A stretch of DNA of 64,000 nucleotides, taken from positions 124,001 through 188,000 of the forward strand of contig CAJQUW010005273.1 of NCBI GenBank assembly GCA_907163375.1. Reading direction: 5' to 3'. Within the stretch, counting starts at the first letter, position 1, and each line of letters begins with the position of its first letter. The translations under genes and the position numbers were made by a program. A model generated the notes under the pieces. It was not told the DNA's origin. It saw nothing but the letters and a program-made list of their open reading frames with translations, and did not search any database. This DNA comes from Prostheceraeus crozeri (lineage: Eukaryota; Platyhelminthes; Polycladida; Euryleptidae). Positions 54,793 to 64,000 of this stretch are shown in pieces.

Positions 54793-55237
54793 TTTTTAAA
54801 GAAATATTATTAGTCACATGTTATATTTTAAAAACCTGAAAGATGGATAAAATTCATGAATTTGAAATTCTCAACTTTTATGATTTTTGGTGTCCTGGAA
54901 CGGTCATGATTTAAGCGCGAAAATTGTAATTCTCAAATTTTGAGATTCTTAACTGTTACGATTTTCGGTGTCCTGGAACGGTCATGATTTTAAGGGTGAA
55001 AATTGTAATTCTCAAATTTGAGATTTTGAAAATTTTGAAAAATTGGGTATTTTTAAAAACGCTTAAATTTTCGCCCTTCGGCCTTCGGCCACGTGAAATT
55101 TGAAGTCTACCTAAATTTTTGAAATTTTGATTTTTTTGAAAATTTTGAAAAAGCCCGCAAAAGTGTGACATCCGGCGCAAGCGAAGCGAAGCAAAGCGAA
55201 GAGAAGCGTCGCGCCGGATGTCACACTATATACTACT
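54743..55237 (-). repeat. Right terminal inverted repeat of element 2
   Basis: About 495 bp, the reverse complement of 38730-39218 with scattered differences and small indels. It carries the same outer hairpin with CCGGCGC stems and GAAGC-rich loop, followed immediately by the TAGATT target duplication. Confidence 0.93.
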
Positions 55238-55243
55238 TAGATT

Positions 55244-55724
55244 ATTATACATTTTTCGAGTAAGAATTTGTATTAGGGGTGTACATGGTGCACCGGTGTT
55301 ATCTTATTTACCTTCCCCTACACACAGTTCCCGATCGCAAAATATATGGCTATATTCATAGCCCAGAACATTAATGTAAGCTTTCAACTTTCCGGGGGAA
55401 AATAAGTGAATGGAGAATATGAATAGCATAACACAGGTGTCACTCTTCTTACTTTTCCCGGCTTTCAGTTTCCGGGCGGAAAGTGTAATGGAAGTTAGAA
55501 TTTCCAAGAGAAAAACAGTTGCCATTTTCATGCTCAATATGACAGGGCATTGTGTCTCATTCTAATCGACAGTAAATCGACGTCATTAGTCACAAGAAAG
55601 TTAACGTTTTGTAACAACAAACCAAATTTTATTGTAGCAATTTTCAAACTTTTGTTGCATTTAATTACTATTCTCTGATCATATTGCTGTGATATAAAGG
55701 TCATACTCAATTAGATTTACTAAG
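55244..55724. other. Flank of element 2, no gene seen
   Basis: Short frames only. Two similar stretches around 55380-55500 (TTTCMGGG(G/C)GGAAA-type words) hint at a small local duplication. Nothing assignable. Confidence 0.35.
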
Positions 55725-56176
55725 TATCTTCAGGTTCAGGTTCAATGCCGTTGCCCGTTCACCGGACCGTGGGTGTCCCTCGAAAATCGTCAATCCACGC
55801 CTTTCTCCGTCTTCCTCTCTTCGCTCGTCCTTCCACTCCGTTTTCGATAGTCGCAAACACCAGGCTGTCGGGTCTCCGCTTCTAATGCGCATACTTTGTG
55901 CATTTCCTTCGCTTGATAGTCTCCAACAGTTGATTGTTTTCTGCCACTTCCACTTTGCCTCGCACCTATTCGTTTGTTTTCCACTGACACCAGCTGATCC
56001 TTAAGAGTCTCCGCCAGGCCCAATTCTCGAACGCATTGATCCTCCTTTCATCCAATTTTCTCAATGTCTAACTCTTTGCACCGTACGACGTGATATTCCA
56101 TGTCTTCAAGCGCAGGCTGATATCCATGCTCTTCCACACATCCACAAGCTGGTATACCGGTAGGTAGCGTTTCTGG

Positions 56177-58394
56177 CTATGGCCAAAGTGCTCTAATGTC
56201 TTGTTCACTGCTGCTCGTTACAGTGAATCGCAGGTACATGAACTGCTGTACGCAGTTCATCGCTGTGCTCCCAACTACAGGTGATTGTTGTAATTGATGT
56301 TCCGAGATGACTATTGAAGCAGTCTTTGAGATGTTGATTTGCAGCTTGAATCTCTCCACTAGACGAAATGACTTGCTAAGTCTTATTAAGTCTGATCAGA
56401 TTCTTGCAAAGGCTGATCAGAACTTATATGTTTAAGATCTTACTTTTCCTGACCAGAAAGTACCAGACTTACAAAGTCTTATCTTTTGCAAAATAAGATC
56501 TTTTCAGATCTTACCAGCTGATAATTGAAATTAAAAAAAGTGAACTGAAATTTCAAACTTGAAGTCCGATTTCAGTGCGAAGATCAGACGATGTCAATGG
56601 TTTTGGTTGCTAAATGATCTTGCTGGAACATCAGTGCACTGAATATATGTAGACAAAACGCAAAATATGACTTTTTCTACTCAAAAGATTTCTAAAAATC
56701 ACAAATAAGATCTGATCAGATCAGATCAGATCTGATCAGATCTGATCAGATTTGCTAATAAGACTTAGCACGACTGGTACTTTCTGGTCAGAACTTGTAA
56801 GATTTCCTTAGTAAGATTAAGTAAGTCATTTCGTCTAGTGTCGCTATGCTTCCTCAGCAGCTGTGCCTCGCGCTCCAACTGGATCCGACTGCTTGCCAAT
56901 TAAAGCTGTGTCATCAGCATATCGGAGGTTCCACAGCACACGTTCTCCAACGATTATACCTTCGCGTTCAGTCAGTTCGGCTTCCACTCTTTGCGAGATG
57001 TCTTCTCCGCACGTGAGAAAAAGGAGCGGAGGCAGAGGGCAGCCTTGTCTTACTCCTTGTTCGAGTCTGAATTTCTCCGTTTGGTCTTGACGCACTCGTA
57101 TCATGCCTTGTGCGCTATCGTAGAGGGATTTCAGGAGACAAAGTAAATGCGTTGGTACACCAAATTCAAACATCAACTGCCAAAGGGCCTGGTGGTCGAC
57201 CGAATCAAATGCCTTTGCATAATCCACAAACATCATCCACAGTTCTTTCTCTTGCCTTTTCTGTGTTTTCTCGATAACGTTCCTCATTGCAGGGCATCTG
57301 TAGTGCCTTTTCCAGAAATGAAGCCGAATTGCTCTTTCACCACCACAGGGTTCAGATAATCGGCCAAGAGGCTGCGCATAATTTCCATCATAATCTTTCA
57401 TGTGTGTGACATCACGCTGATGCTTCTGTGTTTGGCACAATCTTGCGTACCACGCATCTTCGGTATTGGCACTACCTCGGACATTGTCCAATCTTCCAGC
57501 CATATCGCAGAACACCAAACGTCATCAATAATTGCTTTAAGCGCCATACCCACAGTATCGCCGCCTGCCTTCAATATTTCTGATATCATTCTATCAAGAC
57601 CTGCCGCTTTGTGACATTTTAATTTCTTGATTGCTGCTCGTATCTCGTCCATCATCACTTCTGGCTCGTACTCATCAGGTGTTAGCTCGACCTGGATGAT
57701 GTGTTCAGATGAAATTGGTGTCCTCTTACTAAACGACCTTCTTCCATATGTTTTTACCATCTGTTTGTTTTTGATTTTCTCAAAGTCATAGATCATTTCC
57801 CCATCTTCCTCTGTAATTCCCAGCCCAGGACTTGTCGCTCTTCCTCCACCGATCTTCTTTGTCAGCTGGAAAACCTTTCTAAAATTTCCTGCCTGCACCA
57901 AGAATCTCATGTAGGCACCTCCAGCTTCTTTGCATTGAACCGCCATCCACTGCTGTTTGGCCCTGCGGCACGCTTTTTTTACCTGTCCACAAAGATGTCG
58001 ATATTCAGCACCGTGAAAGTCGATCACTTTCTGATGTCTCCTTTGCTTAATGAATTGTAGAAATTAAGGATTTTCTGCAATCCAGGGCTTTCTGTGCTAT
58101 TGGCCAATGCTTCTTAGCTGTCGCTTTCATCGCATTGGTCAGCCCAGTCCAAGTAACAGGCATCCCTTGTATTGCTTCACTCAGGCTCTCTTCATATGAA
58201 ACCGCTATCCTGTTATCCTTCAGGACTTCCAGCTGCAGACGATACCTCTGCTCTCTCTTTGGTCCTACATTCCATGCTCTGCTGTTCAGCTTGGCCCACA
58301 CCATCTGATGGTCAGAGGCGGAGGCGGCGCTATTATAGTGTTCGGCTATTACCACACTCTCTTCTGTTACGTACGACAGGTGATTGGACGGCAA
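56177..58394 (-). pseudogene. LINE reverse transcriptase, degraded
   Basis: The RT motifs are KAAGLDRMISEILKAGG (57560-57640 area), MMFVDYAKAFDSVDHQALW, LEQGVRQGCPLPPLLF and LRYADDTALIG (56900-56960). Just beyond the MITE, KLQINISKTASIVI continues the palm/thumb boundary. Frames break near 57400-57520 and 58030, and an Ala or Ser expected in the GCPLSPLLF motif reads Pro. The clade is judged RTE-like from the DHQMVWAKL end of the endonuclease and the compact RT, with low certainty. Confidence 0.7.
56357..56840. mobile_element. MITE inserted in the LINE
   Basis: 484 bp with terminal inverted repeats CACTAGACGAAATGACTT and imperfect extensions rich in TAAGTCTTA/AAGATCTTA. The interior is non-coding and has a GATCA/GATCT tract (56705-56755). 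A 2-bp TC duplication is possible but not convincing. It splits the RT coding region. Confidence 0.7.
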
Positions 58395-58400
58395 AATTTT

Positions 58401-61400
58401 ATTCTGCTACTGATTGTGAGGCAACTGGATACTATTCTATTCATATCATGAGGCAGAATAAATGCAAATAGGGCAATGAGATTGAAATTTTGTTCGTCAA
58501 AACTGCTACACTTTGTTAAGTAACATAATAAAATGCACTTTTTGATCATGTGTGTATATGGTACAAACCTTATGTTGCCTTTTTAACACATGAAATTTCC
58601 GCTTGATACGGTACCAAAAGGTTGATGAGCATGACTTAATAGAAAAGCATGGAGCCGCCACTGCTACATCATTAACTTCCTGATATTGAGGAAGAATGTT
58701 GAAATAAAGTGATCACGTTCAAGACAAGTCATTTTATGCCACGAAATCTCAATATCCGAGAACTCAGAAATTCGGAATCTCACTGTGAATGTTGTGAACC
58801 TTGCTGCTGTTCCTCTTGTCCAGCGGTCTGCCTCCGTCTGAACGATTTTTTCTACATTTGGTAACATTGTAGCGTCACAGAGACTGCTTGAACCAGAGTA
58901 ATGTCAAAATGTTGACCTTCTTGCATGGTTATTTGTGGATTGCGGTGACATTTGTTTCGAATCTTTCTACATTTCCTACTGCTTTCAGGTATCTTGAAAA
59001 AAGGCATGATAAGTGAGCTCCTATTTTGTTATATACATGTACAAGCATAAGTATTCTAAAAAGAATCAATTAAAAACTTGACCATAGAGCCTGACGTCTC
59101 GTCCGCCCCTGACTTAGTAATTTGTTCATTGAGATTTGTTATCACATTTTATTGTCAGTCTTCGAAAACGAAACATGACTTCTGTTTTCGTCTACAGTTT
59201 TAAGAATTCCATAACAACTGTCATAGAGATGTAGCGGTTACGGGCTTAGAATGATGACAGCAATTGCAGGCATCGGCGAAGTAAAATTGAAAGCGACCTG
59301 CGTGATTGTAAATATTTCAAATTCCTCAGTAGTCCTAACTGGAATTGGGATAGTACATGCAGTTTTTGAAATTTGCATTGAAGTCTAGAAGGTGCGATTA
59401 TTTATTATAGAAGGTAGCCTATTTGACGTCCTCATTGACTATCAGGAAAGTTAAGAGCTAAAAAAAATTATGTTTTGGTTAAAAGTGCTTGCCATGAAAT
59501 GCCATAAAACCCTCAAAATCCCGTTAGTTCATTTCCTTGTAAAGCTTGACGTTTCTTTGACCACTTCTTAAGTTACATATTTGATCCGCAAACTTATCTT
59601 GACGAATAATGTCGATATTAAGCAAACTAAATTTTGTCTGATGGTCTGAATAATTTCTAAAGAATTATTTTTTGCATAAAGATTGAAAAGACGGCTTCCG
59701 AGAAAAATTGCGTCATCTGACCGACAATTTCAAATCATACCTAAAAGCAAAATATTCCTTGATTTTCATGCACATGAAAAAACCCGTGCGAAAAAGAATT
59801 ACAAAAGGAATGTGGTAGGTATAACGCTACATCATACGAATAGCAATTAATGTAAATGTAGGAATTGACCTGACTGGACTGAAAAGCCTATAAGTCAATT
59901 CCTGAATAAAATTGCTCATGCTCCAAAAATCTGTTTTGCAGTGTAACTAATGTAACGTAGTGATAGCAATGATTTTCCACTCGCTACGGCAGTGAATTTG
60001 GTATAACTTGACTAAATGCATAAATAAAGATTTGTTTCTATTCAACAGCTTCTAGGTATTTTTGATACTACTTCACTTTTCATCAGTATATACGCTAACT
60101 CATCTTTTATAACCGTGGTGCAAAATGTCTGAAGTGTCCGCGAAAATATCACAATGTTGGAAACGTGGTTGGAAAGGATAGGCCTATTGACGTTGTGTTA
60201 CTTGTCGATTGACGCCGTGAAAATCTACTTTTCCTCAATTTAATCCTTACTCTTTATCCTAAAGACAATCTTTGATATAATGAGTTATATCTAAATTATA
60301 AGGCTTAATGAATGATTCTCATATGTCTATTCAAAAACCTCGATTTTCTTAGATTTACTTACAGACTTCTTTGTGATTTTTGCAGCGGTTGATCATCCCA
60401 GATGCTCAAAAGAAAGGGGGAAATGGCAAAATTATTGCTCATGTGTAAGATGCACTGAACTGGAAAGATCGACATCCTTCTGACCTGCACAAATTGCTTG
60501 CACAATAAACGATTAATCTGTTATGCATTTTGTCACTTATCAGATTAGTTAGGCATATATCCCGTGTTACAAGCAAAAGAATTTGTACATAAGAATATCA
60601 ATGAATGATTTGCATTTAGCATGTGATAATTTTTGGATGAACCCAGTTAGGAGCTACACACCACTATATAGCCTACATGTACGTCGCACATATCTGAAGA
60701 TGCTAATAATTTGTAGATATTTCAAGCCAATGATATGCATTTATTGACATGCACGTTTATTGCAGGATCGATGGAAGAAGCAGCAAAATGCTTTCAACTT
60801 AGTGTTTGAATGAATATGGTTGACAATCAGCTGCGCATGCAGATTTTATTCCTCTAGACTTTCTACATTCGATTCACAAGACCAACGTTTAGCCATAATA
60901 AATTTGAAATTACAAGGATGTTCTGGCAGTGTCACGTGACACATCAAACTCCAAACTAGTGTCTGTTTATGGCTGTCATACTGTGTTGTAACTTGCGATG
61001 GCATTCAACGTTTACCGATTGTCACAATATTGCGCTTGCGCTTGTGATGCATTTAGCTTTTATTTCATAGGTGTCCAACAAACAGATATCTCATTAGAAT
61101 TCCCATTAGGTGAGATTTCATTCACCCACCAGATCATGTGTGAACTTCCATTCACACGGCCACTCGGCTGAAACCATGGGGAGAGATTTCTAATAGGCCG
61201 AAGGTACACACGATATGTCATAGATCATAAGCCATAGAACCAGCGTTGTGATATAACACGTCATTCTCTCTATGTAGAAAGTATCATACATTTTCTTCAT
61301 CCATCTGCTTGTCATGAGAAAAATATTGTCAAAATGACTTATGGCTTATGCCTTATGACTTATGACTATAGCATAATTCAAGCATAATTCACAACAAACC

Positions 61401-62402
61401 AAGAATCGACAAAATGATGTTGCACGAACATCGTGCAATTAAAGGATAGCAATTTTTTCTCGAAAGAAATTTGACCCCTTCCTCAAGTTATAGATAAACA
61501 AAAAAACAAATTCATCAAGGAACGCCTACATTCCTTCTATTTCACGTTGAACACGGAACTGAGTGAAAATGTGCGACATGACCAATAGTCAAGAGATAAA
61601 TATTTAGCATAAAAGGTAAACGTAAAGTGAACATGCTATCTTTCTTAACACAAAGGTCGAGAGCAAAGCGTTTAATACACAATGCCTCGATCGTAGATGG
61701 ACAATAGCTGGAAAATACGAGGACATAAAACAGTCTTAAAGCGATCCAATGTGTCATCAATCATCATCATTACAAAAACATAATTGAAGATGACGAGTGA
61801 TGGTCCTGGATGCTGGCCGATTAGATCATTGCGGTCGACAACTGTTTGTGCTGTGAAGCCAAATATGAACATTCTCACGAAATCTGTCACCAGTGCTAAT
61901 TGCGGTAATGTTGCAAAACAAGTAATTCATATGCGAAAATATGACAATTTGGAAATGTGACTAAATATGCATAGCAGACATAATATGACAAAAATATGCA
62001 AAAATATGAGATGTCATTAAAAAATTGCCCTACTTATGACTTATGGCTTATGACTTTTGTCTTGTGGCATATGGCTTGTGGATTATTTTGTGTGCCTCCG
62101 GTGATAGATTTTTCTCTGACAGCTGAGACAAAGTTGCTGCATGCATCTGTTGATACTTATTAAATGTCAGAATCAAAAGTAAAAACCACTACGTTTCGGA
62201 CAACTTTCTGTGTCCCTTGTCAAGTTCCATTCACTTGGCAAGGAAACAGTAAGTTTGCCAAGGTCCAATTATTCCTTTTGACCTTATACTGCCTGGGATA
62301 CTGCCTCATCTATCATCTGGCGCTCCTGTCGAAGCATGATGCTCTCGCAAACCTTCCAAACTTCTTTCACGGCTGCATCGATGATCCGTTGTCCATCAAT
62401 TT
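58401..62402. other. Gene-poor region
   Basis: No credible gene. Minor features are a Gly-less short frame at 58664-58867, CTTATGACTTATGGCTTATG-type simple repeats near 61329-61366 and 62033-62070, and ATATGCAAAAATATG words near 61960-62010. The frames at 61542-61890 look random. Confidence 0.4.
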
Positions 62403-62710
62403 GAAAGTTATTTAATGCGCAAAATTCAGATGCCGCTATATATATCAACATTCATTTGATAGATTTCTATTCATGAGCGATATTGTCAATGATGAAGAGA
62501 CACAATACCCGCTATTCAATGCGAAATGTCGCTAGTCATTGCAAAATTACGTTAATAAATGCACAAAGACGCTATAAGCCAAATGTTAATTTTCAAAACT
62601 TTTGGAAAACAATTAGGAACACACTCATAACAAGTATATGCGTGCGGTCAAAAAAAGAGGCAATTCCATTTAATAACTGACAGATTCATGTCAATAAATG
62701 CAAAAACGCA
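62403..62710 (+). repeat. Inverted-repeat copy A (foldback / long TIR)
   Basis: Matches 63555-63745 in reverse complement with interruptions. Shared words include TGATAGATTTCTATTCATGA-like, GAAGAGACA, AATGYGAAATGTC and ATTGCAAAATKACGTTAATR. It contains a short spacer (about 62585-62665) absent from the other copy. Probably a terminal repeat of the Tc1-like element that begins at 63782, or a relic of an earlier copy. Confidence 0.5.
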
Positions 62711-63554
62711 ACACCGAATTAGTTAAACCGAAAAATACGTATAACTGAATAAGTTACACCAATTCATCAGTTTGTGTCATAGGGTAAATTCTACAACCAA
62801 TAGGCCATTAGAAATTACTTTTCTTTCTTCACTATAGGCCTGCTACAAGGTGCCCAGAAAAAATCAACATTCTTTAAAGGAACAAGTTACACAGATATAA
62901 TCTCTATTATATTCTTTAGTACTTCTATCAGGTTCAAGCTTCCAGAATTCAAACTTTTCGAGATTTCAAGCTCCCGTGATTGAGATGCCTTGTGCATGTA
63001 TTTGTTATGAGAAATCTTGTGGATTTGATTGATCAGAATGAATTTAGTTCTTGACGAAAGCGTCTTCAATCATTAAAATATTTCTTCAACCGCAGCACGT
63101 CTCCAACTTATGCTCCATTATGGTAATCAAACACAATTCTCGTCACCATCAAACCGCGCAATGAATGACTGACGGCACTTCCGTCTTCCTGATGGACAAA
63201 TAACGGCAAACGCAATTCTGCATTGATCAACTTGACGACACTGAAAATTTACTCAGAGATAATTGGCATAGACTACTTTGAAAATTCTTTCTGACTGCTG
63301 CTAAGTGAATTTAATTACTTGATAGAGGTTCATTGAAATAAATGATTCAGAAAAAGATCTAAAATTATGCATGCATGTACAATCTTCAACATCATGATGT
63401 GCGTGTTACCCAGGGTGAGCAGACATACAGTTTATACCAGATATTGCAGTTTAGTTTTCTCTCCGTTAAGACAATGTAAGTCAAGAAATGCAATTAAATT
63501 TGGTGAGGGTTGATGAAGTCGGAAACAAGCGCTTTCTCTTAGTCGATGAGCATC
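62711..63554. other. Spacer between repeat copies, no gene seen
   Basis: Short minus-strand frame at 62887-63069 only. Nothing recognisable. Confidence 0.35.
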
Positions 63555-63745
63555 AAGAATTACAGGTTTTTCCGTTTGTTAATATAAATCTGTCAGTTAT
63601 TAACGGCGTTGTGCATTCATTAACGTCATTTTGCAATGTTCAGTGACATTTCACATTGAATTGCTGCAATTGTCTCTTCAACATCGGCAATATCGTTCAT
63701 GAGTAGAAATCTGTCAAATGAACATCGAAATTTGTAAATAAATAG
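63555..63745 (-). repeat. Inverted-repeat copy B, adjoining a transposase start
   Basis: Inverted relative to 62403-62710. It ends about 40 bp before the transposase ATG at 63782, the position expected for the terminal repeat of that element. Confidence 0.5.
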
Positions 63746-63781
63746 CGGCATTTTGCACTCGATAACTAAGCTGCCGTCAAT

Positions 63782-64000
63782 ATGAATGTCCCGCGACATA
63801 GCCGTGTAATTTCTAATATTGACAAACAACGCATCGTTGATGCATATCTTGATGAAAATCGAGATTATGTTGAAGTTGCTGGTTCTCTTGGAATCGCTCG
63901 TGGGACCGCATGGTCAATCATCAGACGATACCAATTGACGGGGAATGTTTTGCTCGAGTGCGTGGAGGACATCGACCTCGACTTATTGATCACGAAATGC
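63782..64000 (+). pseudogene. Tc1/IS630-like transposase, N-terminal part, cut by window end
   Basis: It begins MNVPRHSRVISNIDKQRIVD and has a clear HTH (DYVEVAGSLGIARGTAWSII). The frame then reads into non-family residues near 63950, while an alternative frame reads RVRGGHRPRLIDHEM, the family's expected GGxRP linker. A frameshift near 63945-63955 therefore seems likely. The rest lies outside the window. Confidence 0.6.

Larger units (their letters stand above)
38730..55237. mobile_element. Element 2: near-complete Polinton/adintovirus-like element
   Basis: 16,508 bp with terminal inverted repeats starting AGTAGTATATAGTGTGACAT and a perfect 6-bp target duplication TAGATT (38724-38729, 55238-55243). 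Both are hallmarks of Polinton integration. It encodes protease, integrase, major capsid, penton, packaging ATPase, protein-primed PolB and several accessory proteins, mostly on the minus strand. Very AT-rich compared with its flanks. Most genes are open; only a few breaks are apparent, mainly in the polymerase and ATPase. Young by these signs. Gene content is nearer to adintovirus-type elements than element 1 is. Confidence 0.95.
55725..58400 (-). mobile_element. Degraded LINE retrotransposon (RTE-like)
   Basis: Minus-strand remnants of an endonuclease-reverse transcriptase protein from the late endonuclease region (58047-58394: SASDHQMVWAKL) to the RT and C-terminal parts. It is 5'-truncated near 58400, a common LINE insertion outcome. 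The 3' end near 55725 has a CAGGTT repeat (CTTCAGGTTCAGGTTCAATG). It is interrupted by a MITE at 56357-56840. No target duplication could be fixed. Confidence 0.75.

Noticed and set aside
61542-61890. Minus-strand frames in the gene-poor right region
   Set aside because: No motif, no splice or promoter context, random composition.
61329-62070. CTTATGACTTATGG-type repeats as transposon ends
   Set aside because: The copies are in direct, not inverted, orientation and have no target duplication; simple-sequence drift is enough.
1-64000. tRNA, rRNA or CRISPR arrays
   Set aside because: Looked for cloverleaf-type boxes, rRNA core words and regular spaced repeats; none convincing.

Overview
This window looks like nuclear DNA of a metazoan, probably an aquatic invertebrate. 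It is AT-rich, has spliced fragments with GT-AG junctions, scattered taggcct-type words, and many nested eukaryotic mobile elements. I found no prokaryotic operons, rRNA, tRNA or CRISPR arrays. Almost all recognisable coding content belongs to mobile elements; host genic sequence is limited to possible exon fragments.

Layout. Positions 1-1139 hold the 3' exons of a gene with a hAT-transposase-like C-terminus. Positions 1140-5974 and 28811-35690 are two arms of a long, highly similar inverted repeat. The right arm carries a hAT insertion (31330-33793) with a clean 8-bp target duplication; the left arm carries a private 316-bp segment. Between the arms lies a degraded Polinton/Maverick (element 1, about 5975-28810). 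It has a major-capsid C-terminus, an adenain-like protease, two penton-type minor-capsid paralogs and a type-B DNA polymerase with N-terminal zinc fingers. It also has an unusual minus-strand pair: a TATA-binding-protein-like gene next to a duplicated small gene with a PC4-like layout. Other transposons have hit element 1: a hAT (7139-9469) in the TBP-like gene, a RAG1-N-terminus-like transposon (11039-14600) in the first minor-capsid gene, a degenerate Tc1/mariner (21301-22706) and an intact Tc1 (25005-26456).

Positions 38730-55237 are a second, unrelated and much better preserved Polinton/adintovirus-like element (element 2). It has about 490-bp terminal inverted repeats starting AG and a perfect 6-bp target duplication (TAGATT). 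Its genes are a protease, an integrase fused behind a parvovirus-type phospholipase A2 domain, major capsid, a protein VI/pX-like membrane peptide, coiled-coil and fibre-like proteins, a sliding-clamp-like protein, protein-primed PolB, a packaging ATPase, penton, and membrane or hypothetical proteins. Several genes share an A-rich start context and end in small GC-rich hairpins. A non-coding stretch near the left end holds iteron-like repeats.

Positions 55725-58400 are a degraded LINE (RTE-like) carrying a MITE. From 58400 to about 62400 I see no gene. An inverted-repeat pair (62403-62710, 63555-63745) precedes the start of another Tc1-like transposase that runs off the window.

How the genes fit together: element 2 encodes nearly a full virus-like replication, integration and capsid set. 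Element 1, with a TBP-like gene, a possible PC4-like gene and TATA-type promoters, suggests a Polinton lineage that brought part of its own transcription-initiation machinery. That is the most unusual signal here, and its functional reading is inference.
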